From: CAYNHF01 sp964397045
GTDB taxonomy: Bacteria > Actinomycetota > Acidimicrobiia > Spongiisociales > UBA5794
NCBI GenBank assembly: GCA_964397045.1
Contig: CAYNHF010000034.1
Span: 1-64,000 of the forward strand
Reading direction: 5' to 3'
DNA length: 64,000 nt
A program made the position numbers and the translations under genes. Positions 43,093-51,588 of the stretch are shown in pieces. Each line of letters opens with the position of its first letter. Positions within the stretch are counted from its first letter, which is position 1. A model generated the notes under the pieces. It had not been told where the DNA came from. It saw nothing but the letters and a program-made list of their open reading frames with translations, and ran no database searches.

Positions 43093-43787
43093 CCGTTGCC
43101 GTCGTCGTCTTCCCAGGATCCAACTGCGAACACGACGTGGTGCATGCGCTCGGCCTGCTTGGCACCAATGCAGAACTGGTGTGGCATCGCGAGGACGATC
43201 TAGGCGGTGCAGACGGCGTGATCCTGCCCGGCGGGTTCGCCCACGGTGACTACCTTCGAACCGGGGCGATCGCTCGGTTCTCTCCGGTGATGGAAGAGGT
43301 GGCACGACTCGCCGCAGCAGCGCGACCGGTCCTCGGAATCTGCAACGGCTTCCAGATCCTGTGCGAGGCCGGCCTCCTCCCCGGAGCGCTGGTGGCCAAC
43401 CGCGACCTGCGATTCATCTGTCGGCCCGTCCACCTCAGGATCGAATCAACTGCGAGCGTGCTGACGAGTGCGGCCACAGTGGGCGACGTCCTGCGTATCC
43501 CCCTCAACTCCTACGAAGGCAACTACATCGCTCCGGAGACGACGCTCCGCGAACTCGAGGGAGCCGGCGGCGTGGTGCTCCGCTACGCGACCGCAGACGG
43601 CGAGCCGACACCAGAGGCCAACCCAAACGGTTCCACCAATGCAATCGCAGGCATCACCAATGCCGCCGGCAATGTCGCCGGATTGATGCCGCATCCCGAA
43701 CGTGCCGCCGAACCGATCCTCGGGTCGGACGCAGGCCTGGTCTTGCTCGAGTCGTTCGTCACCAGCCTGGCACCGGTGGCCTCGTGA
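43089..43787 (+). CDS. purQ: FGAM synthase glutaminase subunit PurQ
   Basis: The 232-residue class I glutaminase supplies ammonia for FGAM synthesis. Motifs: VVVFPGSNCEHDVVHAL, GVILPGGFAHGDYLRTGA, the nucleophile elbow VLGICNGFQIL (Cys) and the catalytic His/Glu in GLMPHPERA. A GTG start overlaps the purS stop (GTGA). It overlaps purL by 4 bp. Confidence 0.96.
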   Translation: MTVAVVVFPGSNCEHDVVHALGLLGTNAELVWHREDDLGGADGVILPGGFAHGDYLRTGAIARFSPVMEEVARLAAAARPVLGICNGFQILCEAGLLPGALVANRDLRFICRPVHLRIESTASVLTSAATVGDVLRIPLNSYEGNYIAPETTLRELEGAGGVVLRYATADGEPTPEANPNGSTNAIAGITNAAGNVAGLMPHPERAAEPILGSDAGLVLLESFVTSLAPVAS

Positions 43788-45949
43788 CCAGCGAGACCGC
43801 TGCCCACATCGAGCTGGGGATGACGGACGAAGAGTACGAATCTGTCATCCGGATCCTCGGCCGCGAACCGCGCCCCGCCGAACTTGCCATGTACTCGGTC
43901 ATGTGGTCCGAGCACTGCTCCTACAAGTCGTCTCGGGCTCATCTGGGCCGGTTCCCCACCAAGGCACCCTGGGTGGTCGTCGGGCCGGGCGAGAACGCAG
44001 GCGTTGTCGACCTCGGAGATGGATGGTTGGCCGCGCTGCGGATCGAAAGTCACAACCATCCGTCGTTCGTCGAGCCGTATCAGGGGGCAGCGACGGGCGT
44101 GGGCGGCATCTTGCGCGACATCTTCACAATGGGGGCGCGGCCCATCGGGGTGTGGGATCCGCTGCGGTTCGGCCTACTCGACGACGCCCGCAACCGCTAC
44201 CTCTTCGCCGGTGTCGTCTCAGGGATCGCCGGATACGGCAACGCCGTTGGCGTGCCGACGTTGGGAGGGGAAGTCGAATTCGCGGCGCGCTACGCCAAGA
44301 ACCCGCTCGTCAACGTCATGGCAATGGGCATCCTCAAGCGCGAACAGCTGGTGCTGGCGCGGGCATCAGGAGCGGGGAACATCGCGGTGCTGCTCGGAGC
44401 AACCACCGGACGCGACGGCATCGGGGGCGCCTCGATTCTCGCCTCAGCCAGCTTCGACGAAGCCGCAGGAGCCAAACGGCCGACAGTGCAGGTGGGCGAT
44501 CCATTCGAAGAGAAGAAGCTCATCGAAGCTTGCCTCGATTTGTACGAGCGTGGCCTCGTTGTCGGTATCCAGGATCTCGGCGCGGCAGGCATCTCGTGTG
44601 CCACCTCGGAGTGCGCTTCCAACGGCGGCATGGGAATGGAGGTTGACCTCGACGCCGTGCCGCTGCGCGAAGCAGACATGACCCCAGGCGAGATCCTGAT
44701 GTCGGAATCGCAGGAGCGGATGCTCGCAATCGTGGCCTCGGAAGACGTCGACGAGGTTCTTGCCGTAGCGGAGAGGTGGGAGATTGGAGCCGCGGCCATC
44801 GGCACCGTCACTGCGGATCCGGCGCTGAAAGTCACCCACCGGGACGAACTCGTCGCGGAGCTTCCCGCCGCCTCTCTGGCCGGAGAAGCACCCCTCTACC
44901 ACCGACCGATCGAACGTCCCGAATCGATAGATCGGCTGCATGCATCAGACGCCCTCTTGCCGGCCGGCATCGACCTGGGTGACACGCTCCTGACGCTGCT
45001 GGACGACCCGGCGCTGGCAGACCGCTCATGGATCTACCAGCAATACGATCACCAGCTGTTCCTCAACACGGTGCGCGGGCCCGGCGGCGACGGGTCATTG
45101 CTGCGTGTCAAGGGCACCAGCAAGGGGCTTGCCGTCTCGACCGACGGTGACGGCAGACTGTGTTACCTCGATCCGCGCCGAGGAGCGGAACGGCTGGTGT
45201 TCGAAGCCGCCCTGAACGTAGCGGTCCTCGGGGCGCGCCCCTACGCAGTGGTCGACAATCTCAACTTCGGTAATCCGGAGAAGCCGGAGGTGATGTGGCA
45301 GTTCACCGAGGCGGTGGAAGGCATGGCAGCGGCGTGCGAGGCACTCGGGATCCCCGTCATCGGCGGCAACGTCTCGTTCTACAACGAGACTGACGGGATC
45401 GACATCTATCCCACACCGGTGGTGGGAATGCTTGGATTCTGCGACCCGATCCCCGCGCACCCGCCTTGCATGGAAGCCGCCGAACCCGACATGGAGATCT
45501 GGGAGGTGGGTGTCGCTGCCGAACTCGACTTCGCGGGCTCCGCTTACAACCGGGTCGTCCTCGACCATCTGGGCGGAAGACCGGTTGACGCCGACCTGAT
45601 CCAGGGACCACGCGTGGTAGCGCTGGCGTCTGCGCTGGCCGAACGCGGTGCAGCGGTCCTCCATGATGTGTCCGGAGGCGGCACGGCAGTCGCTATCGCC
45701 GAAATTGCCATCAGGTCGGAGGTAGGGGCTCGTCTCGTGGATCTCGACTGGCGCCGCTGGCTGACGGAATCTCCGCATCGCTTCGTCGCTGTGGTGCCCG
45801 CCGGTTTCGACCTCAAGGCCGGAGACGTCCCTGCCAGGCGCATCGGAGTGATGGCAGGACGCAGCCTCGACTTCGGCCGTCACGGCGCCGCGTCGCTGGA
45901 GTTGGCCACGACGACCTGGCGCGACGGCATCCCCCGCCGAATGCACTGA
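43784..45949 (+). CDS. purL: FGAM synthase large subunit PurL
   Basis: The 721-residue synthase is the small PurL type that needs separate PurS and PurQ. Motifs: SVMWSEHCSYKSSR, then IRIESHNHPSFVEPYQGAATGVGGILRDIFTMGARP in shorter blocks, LGGEVEFAARYAKNPLVNVMAMG in parts, QDLGAAGISCATSECASNGGMG in parts, and GNVSFYNET. A GTG start overlaps the purQ stop. purM and purF, often next, are absent. Confidence 0.97.
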   Translation: MTSETAAHIELGMTDEEYESVIRILGREPRPAELAMYSVMWSEHCSYKSSRAHLGRFPTKAPWVVVGPGENAGVVDLGDGWLAALRIESHNHPSFVEPYQGAATGVGGILRDIFTMGARPIGVWDPLRFGLLDDARNRYLFAGVVSGIAGYGNAVGVPTLGGEVEFAARYAKNPLVNVMAMGILKREQLVLARASGAGNIAVLLGATTGRDGIGGASILASASFDEAAGAKRPTVQVGDPFEEKKLIEACLDLYERGLVVGIQDLGAAGISCATSECASNGGMGMEVDLDAVPLREADMTPGEILMSESQERMLAIVASEDVDEVLAVAERWEIGAAAIGTVTADPALKVTHRDELVAELPAASLAGEAPLYHRPIERPESIDRLHASDALLPAGIDLGDTLLTLLDDPALADRSWIYQQYDHQLFLNTVRGPGGDGSLLRVKGTSKGLAVSTDGDGRLCYLDPRRGAERLVFEAALNVAVLGARPYAVVDNLNFGNPEKPEVMWQFTEAVEGMAAACEALGIPVIGGNVSFYNETDGIDIYPTPVVGMLGFCDPIPAHPPCMEAAEPDMEIWEVGVAAELDFAGSAYNRVVLDHLGGRPVDADLIQGPRVVALASALAERGAAVLHDVSGGGTAVAIAEIAIRSEVGARLVDLDWRRWLTESPHRFVAVVPAGFDLKAGDVPARRIGVMAGRSLDFGRHGAASLELATTTWRDGIPRRMH

Positions 45950-45987
45950 AGGCGACTCGGCAGACACTTGTCTCTGGCAGGGCATGC

Positions 45988-46191
45988 GTGGACCGCCCCC
46001 GACGTTGTACCGCTGTGATCGATCTGCTCCTACCCGGTACCGATGCGGGCGTGTTCGCCCAACTGGCGGTTGTCACGGTGATCTTCGCTGCACTGATGTG
46101 GCCGGCACGCCGCAACCGGGAGATGCGCGTCTTCGTTGCCGGAGGGTGGATCATGACATACGCCCTGATGGCGCTGCGTGCCGTCCACTGA
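45988..46191 (+). CDS. Small membrane protein, unknown
   Basis: A 67-residue protein with two hydrophobic stretches (AQLAVVTVIFAALMW and VFVAGGWIMTYALMALRAV) joined by a basic loop (PARRNREMR). The polarity suggests both termini outside and the loop in the cytoplasm. I do not recognise a family. A second start, GTG at 46015, is possible. It follows purL by 38 nt on the same strand. Confidence 0.5.
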   Translation: MDRPRRCTAVIDLLLPGTDAGVFAQLAVVTVIFAALMWPARRNREMRVFVAGGWIMTYALMALRAVH

Positions 46192-46270
46192 TCGCCGGGC
46201 GGGAGCTGTCGCTACGAGCGAAGCGTGAGAGGTAGATCGACGAGCTCAGCACCTGGTGGCCCGGATCAGT

Positions 46271-46600
46271 TCACGTCAGGTGAGCTGCCTCATCGATCGT
46301 CGATCCGCAGACGCAACGGAAGCGCGGGGGGCCGGCCTTCCAGGCGGCGTCGTTCTGGTAGAGAAACACCGTTTCGTCATAGGTGCCGCAGAAGGTGGTC
46401 AACAACACCGCCTCCAACTCTCGTGACTCCGGCGCAAACGCACGTCGAGTCTCATTCGCCTTGTTCCGCAGGTGGTCGAGCCGGTCGCGCGATGCGGCGA
46501 GTTGCTGCAGCGGCACGTCAACTGCGGAACGAAGCCGGTCATGACTCCGCCATGCCGTCAGCAGATCATCGAATTGATCGAGGAAAAGTCCCCTGAGCAT
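46271..46600 (-). CDS. Small hypothetical protein
   Basis: A 109-residue, mostly helical protein (LFLDQFDDLLTAW, LAASRDRLDHLRNKANETRRAF) with a C-terminal Cys pair in a knuckle-like FRCVCGSTIDE. The pair could take part in a small metal site, but only two Cys are present. Unrecognised. TAGATT lies 6 nt before the ATG, in line with a leaderless mRNA. Confidence 0.5.
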   Translation of the reverse strand: MLRGLFLDQFDDLLTAWRSHDRLRSAVDVPLQQLAASRDRLDHLRNKANETRRAFAPESRELEAVLLTTFCGTYDETVFLYQNDAAWKAGPPRFRCVCGSTIDEAAHLT

Positions 46601-46606
46601 CGGAGC

Positions 46607-46612
46607 AATCTA
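46607..46612 (-). promoter_or_regulatory. -10 element (TAGATT), leaderless
   Basis: On the minus strand TAGATT lies 6 nt before the ATG at 46600. Confidence 0.45.
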
Positions 46613-46677
46613 GCCAAAAGAGGGAGCGCCTTTCCCGAAGCTGGCTTCACGCTCGCTGCGAGTTCCTGGCGTCTCAG

Positions 46678-47367
46678 TCAATCCACCGCGCCTGTATCCA
46701 ACGGATCGAGCAATTCGGGGACGTTGTTCGCCACCTTGTTCACCAGCGTGGACACCGGATGCTCGGCAAGCTGGGGCCGCGCCACGTTGTGCAGCAGCGC
46801 GTGGAGGGCCGCAGCATCGTGGTTGTCCGGCGACAGCCACTCGGCCCAATCCTCCCGGGGCAACGCCACAGGCATCCGGTCGTGGATCGGGGCCACCAAG
46901 TCATCGGGGCTTCCGGTGAGAATGGTGCAGGTGCGCACCCGCTCCCCCGACTCAGGGTCTCTCCACGAGGCCCACAGCCCGGCCAGCGCCAGCGGCTCGC
47001 CGCCGGCGCGGTAGATGAAGTGCGGGAGCTTGCCCTTGGGCCGGGGTTCCCACTCGTAGAAGCCGTCTGCCGGAATCAAGCACCGCTTGCCGGCAAAGGA
47101 ATCACGAAATGCCGGCTTCTCGGCCGCGGTCTCCATGCGTGCATTGATGTTGCGAGCTGCGAGCTTTCGGTCCTTGGCCCAGAACGGGAGCAGCCCCCAT
47201 CGAAACGTCCCCAACAAGCGCTCGTCGCCGTACTCGGCCACCGCATACACCTGGTCGGTGGGTGCCACGTTGTACGACGCCGGCAGTGCCTCGGTCACCA
47301 CCACATCAGCGGCGAAGTACTCGGCGTAATCGCCGGCGGTGCCAGCCTGTACGAACCTTCCACACAT
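46678..47367 (-). CDS. SRAP-domain protein (YedK/HMCES-like)
   Basis: The 229-residue protein forms a covalent crosslink to abasic sites in single-stranded DNA through its N-terminal Cys. The hallmark MCGRFVQ N-terminus is intact, which fixes the start at 47367. Further motifs are YNVAPTDQVYAV, FRWGLLPFWAKD, NINARMETAAEKPAF, KRCLIPADGFYEWEP (catalytic Glu) and APIHDRMPVAL. It lies in a neighbourhood with a Nudix hydrolase and, further on, an exonuclease and the LigD-polymerase fusion. Confidence 0.94.
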   Translation of the reverse strand: MCGRFVQAGTAGDYAEYFAADVVVTEALPASYNVAPTDQVYAVAEYGDERLLGTFRWGLLPFWAKDRKLAARNINARMETAAEKPAFRDSFAGKRCLIPADGFYEWEPRPKGKLPHFIYRAGGEPLALAGLWASWRDPESGERVRTCTILTGSPDDLVAPIHDRMPVALPREDWAEWLSPDNHDAAALHALLHNVARPQLAEHPVSTLVNKVANNVPELLDPLDTGAVD

Positions 47368-47373
47368 GGGTCC

Positions 47374-47379
47374 ATTCTG
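47374..47379 (-). promoter_or_regulatory. -10-like element (CAGAAT), leaderless
   Basis: On the minus strand CAGAAT lies 6 nt before the SRAP ATG. The identical hexamer at the same distance precedes the VOC gene at 60750. Confidence 0.4.
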
Positions 47380-47424
47380 CCAGCGTGCCGCCACCCCGAT
47401 TCCCACGTAAGGACTCCAGAAACC

Positions 47425-47430
47425 TACCCT
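47425..47430 (+). promoter_or_regulatory. -10 element (TACCCT), leaderless
   Basis: TACCCT lies 8 nt before the ATG at 47439. Confidence 0.4.
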
Positions 47431-47438
47431 CAAAGCCG

Positions 47439-48374
47439 ATGACACAACCGATGCGCGATCTCGTAATCGATCTCGACTCCGTCGTTCGCACCTTCGGTGC
47501 AATCACGGCGGTCGACGACCTCACTCTCAAGGTGCCTGCCGGCTCCGTCACGGTGCTGCTCGGCCCAAACGGTGCCGGCAAGACCACCACGGTGCGGCTG
47601 ATCACTGGCGCCCTCATCGCCGACTCGGGAACGATCCGGGTACTGGGTTTCGACCCGAACAAGGACGGCGGGGAGATCCGAGCCCGCACCGGCGTCGTGC
47701 CCCCGAAACCTGCCATGTACGACAATCTCACCGGGGCAGACAACCTCCGCTTTGCAGCCGACCTGTGGGGCGTCAACGGTGATGGCATCGAAGCGGCCGC
47801 GGACCGCTTCGATATCTCCTACGCCCTCGACCAGGATGTCGGCGGGTACTCAACCGGTATGCGCACCCGCCTCGCCCTGGCTCGGGCAGTCATCCACGAT
47901 CCAGATGTCCTGCTGCTGGATGAACCAACCGCGGGACTCGACCCCGAGTCTTCACGTGCCGTCCTCGACCTCATCCGTGAACTGGCAGGGCGGGGTCGCA
48001 CCATTCTGATGTGTACGCACCTGCTGCACGAGGCAGAGGGGATCGCAGACCAGGTCGTGCTGATGGGTGACGGCACAGCCCGCACGGCAGGACACCCAGC
48101 CGATCTCGCTGCGGCCTTCCTGGAGCACCCCACCGTGGTCTTCGACGCCGAGAACCGCGACCAGCTCGAGAAGGCCACCGGGCACGCCGCCGTAATCCGC
48201 CACGAATGGAACGGCGGCCTGCACCTCACGCTCGACTCGATGGAAACGTTGCCCGACCTCGTCACTGAACTGGTCAAATCCGGCGTCCGGTTGACCAGGG
48301 TGGAACCGCAACTGCCGACGCTCGAGCACCTGTACTTCGAAATGCAGCGGGCCATGCGGGAGGAGGACGGATGA
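47439..48374 (+). CDS. ABC transporter ATP-binding protein
   Basis: The 311-residue ATPase has Walker A GPNGAGKTTTVRL, the signature region YSTGMRTRLALARAV and Walker B VLLLDEPTAGLDPES, followed by the switch His in MCTHLLHEAE. A C-terminal extension of about 85 residues (after AAAFLEHPTVVF) is typical of ABC-2 export ATPases. It overlaps the permease gene by 4 bp. The substrate is unknown. The ATG at 47439 is chosen over an open upstream extension that overlaps the divergent SRAP gene. Confidence 0.9.
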   Translation: MTQPMRDLVIDLDSVVRTFGAITAVDDLTLKVPAGSVTVLLGPNGAGKTTTVRLITGALIADSGTIRVLGFDPNKDGGEIRARTGVVPPKPAMYDNLTGADNLRFAADLWGVNGDGIEAAADRFDISYALDQDVGGYSTGMRTRLALARAVIHDPDVLLLDEPTAGLDPESSRAVLDLIRELAGRGRTILMCTHLLHEAEGIADQVVLMGDGTARTAGHPADLAAAFLEHPTVVFDAENRDQLEKATGHAAVIRHEWNGGLHLTLDSMETLPDLVTELVKSGVRLTRVEPQLPTLEHLYFEMQRAMREEDG

Positions 48375-49198
48375 GATGGGACCGCGTCTGGGCCATCGCC
48401 CGCGTCGACCTCAAGCGGCTCTTCAAGAGCCGGGACTACTGGATCCCGATGAGCCTGCTGGCCGGCGTGTTCTTCGTCGTCATGCCGTTCTTCATGTTGA
48501 GCGCGATGAGCAGCGTCAGCGCCACCAGCCTGGTGCAGCAGATCGGCGGCGTGCTCGAATCGCTGCCGGGGCCCATCCAGGAGGGACTGCAGGGCCAGTC
48601 ACCTGAGGGCAGGGCGGCATATGCGTTCGCGGTCTACCTGCTCGCGCCGATCGCCATCATCGTGCCTCTCACGATCTCGTCCGCCGTCGGCGCCAACACG
48701 ATCGTCGGCGAGCGGGAGCGAGGCACCGGCGAATTCCTCGCCCACTCTCCGCTCACCGAACGCGAGATCTACGTCGGCAAACTCATCGCCAGCGTGATTC
48801 CCGGATATCTCGCCACCGTGGTCGGGTTTGCGATCTACTCGCTCATCGTGAATCTCAAGGTGGGCCCCGAGGTGGGTGGCTGGTTCTTCCCGACCGCAGG
48901 ATGGTGGGTGCTGATCCTGTGGGTCGTGCCGCCGTTCATCGCCATCGCGCTTTCGGTGATCCTGTGGGTGTCTGCCCGGGTGAAGAGCGCCGCGGCGGCC
49001 CAGCAGGCATCGACGCTGGTCACGCTCCCGATCATCGTCATCGCCTACGCCATCTCGAGTGGCTTGATCTTCGACCCCACCCGCTCCGCGCTGGCCGTCG
49101 GCCTGGTCGCCTGGATCATCGCGGGTATCGGGCTGGCTTCGGGAGGCAAGGCGGTCAACCGGGAACGCCTCCTCGGGATCGGCATGGAAGGGTCCTGA
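48371..49198 (+). CDS. ABC-2 type transporter permease
   Basis: The 275-residue membrane protein has about six helices, starting near WIPMSLLAGVFFVVMPFFML, in parts, and including LAPIAIIVPLTISSAVGANTIVGERERGTGE with the conserved ExExGT-like GERERGTGEFL motif of ABC-2 permeases. Coupled to the ATPase by a 4-bp overlap. An export or membrane-remodelling role is likely. Confidence 0.85.
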   Translation: MRWDRVWAIARVDLKRLFKSRDYWIPMSLLAGVFFVVMPFFMLSAMSSVSATSLVQQIGGVLESLPGPIQEGLQGQSPEGRAAYAFAVYLLAPIAIIVPLTISSAVGANTIVGERERGTGEFLAHSPLTEREIYVGKLIASVIPGYLATVVGFAIYSLIVNLKVGPEVGGWFFPTAGWWVLILWVVPPFIAIALSVILWVSARVKSAAAAQQASTLVTLPIIVIAYAISSGLIFDPTRSALAVGLVAWIIAGIGLASGGKAVNRERLLGIGMEGS

Positions 49199-49211
49199 GC
49201 CGCGGGACCGA

Positions 49212-49217
49212 TAGGCT
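49212..49217 (+). promoter_or_regulatory. -10 element (TAGGCT), leaderless
   Basis: TAGGCT lies 6 nt before the Nudix ATG at 49224. Confidence 0.5.
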
Positions 49218-49223
49218 CAGTCC

Positions 49224-49709
49224 ATGAACGACCACCTCCGCATCCGTCGTGCGGTGCGGGCCATCGTCCTCGATCCCGACAACCGCATTCTTCTGGTGCG
49301 GTTCGAGTTCCCGAACGGCGCCATCCGGTGGGCAGCCCCGGGCGGAGGTATCAGGACCGGAGAAGGCACGCTGGATGCCCTGCGGCGTGAACTCGTCGAA
49401 GAGACCGGCTTGACCGGTGCGTCGATCGGTCCTGAGGTCTGGACGCGCACCCACATCGTCCCCTTCGTCAACGGCAGGTGGGACGGCCAGGACGAACGAT
49501 TCTTCCTGGTACGGACCCGGGCGTTCCACCCCAGCCCGGTGTTGTCTGCCGAAGAGCTCGCAAGTGAATTCGTCACGGCGATCCGCTGGTGGACGTTGGA
49601 CGAACTGCAGACCACCAACCGGGAATTCGCACCCGCCCGGCTCCCCGAATTGGTGGCAGACCTGGCCGCCAACGGTCCGCCGGAAACACCGATCGACGCC
49701 GGAGTCTGA
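49224..49709 (+). CDS. Nudix hydrolase
   Basis: The 161-residue pyrophosphohydrolase carries a complete Nudix box within GGGIRTGEGTLDALRRELVEETGL (G-x5-E-x7-REL-x-EE-x-G-L). A preceding strand pair (RAIVLDPDNRILLVRFE) and a C-terminal WWTLDELQTTN segment complete the domain. Substrate class cannot be told from the box alone. Confidence 0.92.
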   Translation: MNDHLRIRRAVRAIVLDPDNRILLVRFEFPNGAIRWAAPGGGIRTGEGTLDALRRELVEETGLTGASIGPEVWTRTHIVPFVNGRWDGQDERFFLVRTRAFHPSPVLSAEELASEFVTAIRWWTLDELQTTNREFAPARLPELVADLAANGPPETPIDAGV

Positions 49710-49711
49710 AG

Positions 49712-49733
49712 CGGCGAGCCTTCTGCTTCGCCG
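49712..49733. terminator. Hairpin between convergent genes
   Basis: CGGCGA (49712-49717) and TCGCCG (49728-49733) with a 10-nt loop lie in the 26-nt gap between the Nudix gene and the convergent permease gene. The stem is short, so this is a weak call. Confidence 0.35.
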
Positions 49734-49735
49734 GC

Positions 49736-50575
49736 TCAGGTGCCGGCGGGTACCTTGCGCCGCTTCCGCCTGCCTTCCGTGGCGCGTGGTTCCCAGCTGA
49801 ACCAGCGGAGCGTCAGCACCACACCGATCACGGTCCAGATCAGTAACACGGCCAGGTCACCCCAATGGAAGAAGTCGAGCCACGAGTTGGTGGTTGCGAC
49901 GAACTCGGGTTCGAAAGCCGCCCGGAAAGCAGCCGCGAAGTGTTTCAGCGGGAAGACGTCCGCAATGAACGAAAGGAAGGCAGGCATGCCATCCCCGGTG
50001 ATGATGAAAATGTCCGAAATGAAGGCAAGGGGCAGGAGCGTGGCGTTGGTGATCGCCGAGGCTGCCTCACCGGAAGGTGCAACTGCCGCCACCAAGAGAC
50101 CGAGTGCCGCAAAACACGACACGCCCATCAGGAACGTCACGAGAAGTGCCGGGAGCGCCTCGACATGAACCACCAGACCGTAGAAGATGACACCGACCGC
50201 CAGCATGATGGTCGCCGCAATCGCCGCGATGTACACGGCGGAGCCGATCGCACCTCCCATGTAGGTCGTGGGCGGCAGGGGCGTGCCTCGGATTCGCTTG
50301 AGCACCCCCTCGTCGCGGGCGAAAGTCGTGCGGATACCAAGGTTGGTGTAGGTGGCGGACACTGCGCCAAACACTGCCAGCGAAGGGGCGTAGAACTGGG
50401 CCACGGTGAGGCCACCCCCTACATCCTCCGAACCGAAGATCGCTCCGAACAGCACCAACAGAATGAGCGGCAGCACGATCGTGAAGAAGGCAGACACCGG
50501 GGACCGCCAGAACAAGGTGTTCTGGTACTTGATCTGGCTCCACAACAACCTCACGGAAGAGGGACGGCCCGTCAT
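49736..50575 (-). CDS. ABC-2 type transporter permease
   Basis: The 279-residue permease has about six helices. It starts with SQIKYQNTLFWRSPVSAFFTIVLPLILLVLFG, in parts, and includes ARDEGVLKRIRGTPLPPTTYMGG (the re-entrant/coupling region of DrrB-like exporters) and LPLAFISDIFIITGDGMPAFLSFIADVFPLKHF, in shorter blocks. It overlaps its ATPase gene by 4 bp. It resembles the DrrAB drug/lipid exporter type. Confidence 0.88.
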   Translation of the reverse strand: MTGRPSSVRLLWSQIKYQNTLFWRSPVSAFFTIVLPLILLVLFGAIFGSEDVGGGLTVAQFYAPSLAVFGAVSATYTNLGIRTTFARDEGVLKRIRGTPLPPTTYMGGAIGSAVYIAAIAATIMLAVGVIFYGLVVHVEALPALLVTFLMGVSCFAALGLLVAAVAPSGEAASAITNATLLPLAFISDIFIITGDGMPAFLSFIADVFPLKHFAAAFRAAFEPEFVATTNSWLDFFHWGDLAVLLIWTVIGVVLTLRWFSWEPRATEGRRKRRKVPAGT

Positions 50576-51480
50576 TCGTCGCTCCCCTCCGTCAGTTCGA
50601 GGTACACGTCTTCGAGCGAAGGCCGAGTGACGGTGAGTCCGTTCAGTTCGAGATCACGGTCGAGTGCCCAGCCGGTGATCGAGTGCACCACGGTGGTCGG
50701 GTCGTGGGTGCGAACCTCGACGCGGCCTTCCTCATCGATCGAGAGTTCCTCGCGAGACACCGCCAGCCTGGCCAGATCCACCTCGCCGTCAAGACGGAAG
50801 CGGATGACCGTCGCATCCGTTTCCCGACCTCCCAGCGTGTCCGGGGTTCCGATGTCGACGATCTTCCCTGCCGAGATCACGGCAACCCGGTCTGCCAACG
50901 TCTGGGCTTCGTCCATGTAGTGGGTCGTCAGGAGAATCGTGCGTCCCAGCGACTTGAGGTTTTCGATAACCGTCCAGGCCTGGCGCCGCGCAGACGGGTC
51001 GAACCCGGTAGTTGGTTCGTCGAGGAAGATGACGTCCGGCCGCCCGACGATCCCGAGGGCGAGTTCGAGCCGGCGCCGCTGTCCTCCCGACAGAGTCTTG
51101 ATCCTGGCGTCCGCCTTGGCCTCGAGGCCCACCATGCCGACGAGGTCGTCGGTTCCCAATCGATTCGGGTACATCTGCCCGTAGAGGTCAATGACCTCGT
51201 GCACCTTCAGATCCGGCTCGAGCGCGGTGTCCTGCAGCACGATGCCGATCCGTTCCCGAAAGTCTCTGCCTCCGGTGTCCGGGTCGAACCCGAGCACGCT
51301 CACCTTCCCCGCAGTGGCCTGCCGATGACCCTCGAGGATCTCGACCGTGGTGGTCTTGCCCGCCCCATTCGGCCCGAGCAACGAGAACACCTCGCCGGCT
51401 TCTATGGCGAAGCTGATGCCGTCGACCGCATGGGTGCCGCCGTAGGTCTTGATGAGATTCGCTACCTCGATGACGGCCAC
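50572..51480 (-). CDS. ABC transporter ATP-binding protein (DrrA-like)
   Basis: The 302-residue ATPase has Walker A GPNGAGKTTTVEIL, signature LSGGQRRRLELALGI, Walker B VIFLDEPTTGFDPSARR and switch His LLTTHYMDEAQ, followed by a DrrA-type C-terminal region. The GTG at 51480 follows AGGGAGG by a few nucleotides and starts right before the domain (VIEVANLIKTYGG). ATG 51504 is an alternative. First gene of a two-gene exporter. Confidence 0.9.
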   Translation of the reverse strand: MAVIEVANLIKTYGGTHAVDGISFAIEAGEVFSLLGPNGAGKTTTVEILEGHRQATAGKVSVLGFDPDTGGRDFRERIGIVLQDTALEPDLKVHEVIDLYGQMYPNRLGTDDLVGMVGLEAKADARIKTLSGGQRRRLELALGIVGRPDVIFLDEPTTGFDPSARRQAWTVIENLKSLGRTILLTTHYMDEAQTLADRVAVISAGKIVDIGTPDTLGGRETDATVIRFRLDGEVDLARLAVSREELSIDEEGRVEVRTHDPTTVVHSITGWALDRDLELNGLTVTRPSLEDVYLELTEGSDE

Positions 51481-51588
51481 ACAGCCTCCCTGGGGCCGGT
51501 GCATGATATTCGGACCGGCCGGACTACGCAGCACCAGATGCCGGCGGCACCGCGCCGGAATCCCGGACCCGTCGACTCCCCGGGCTCC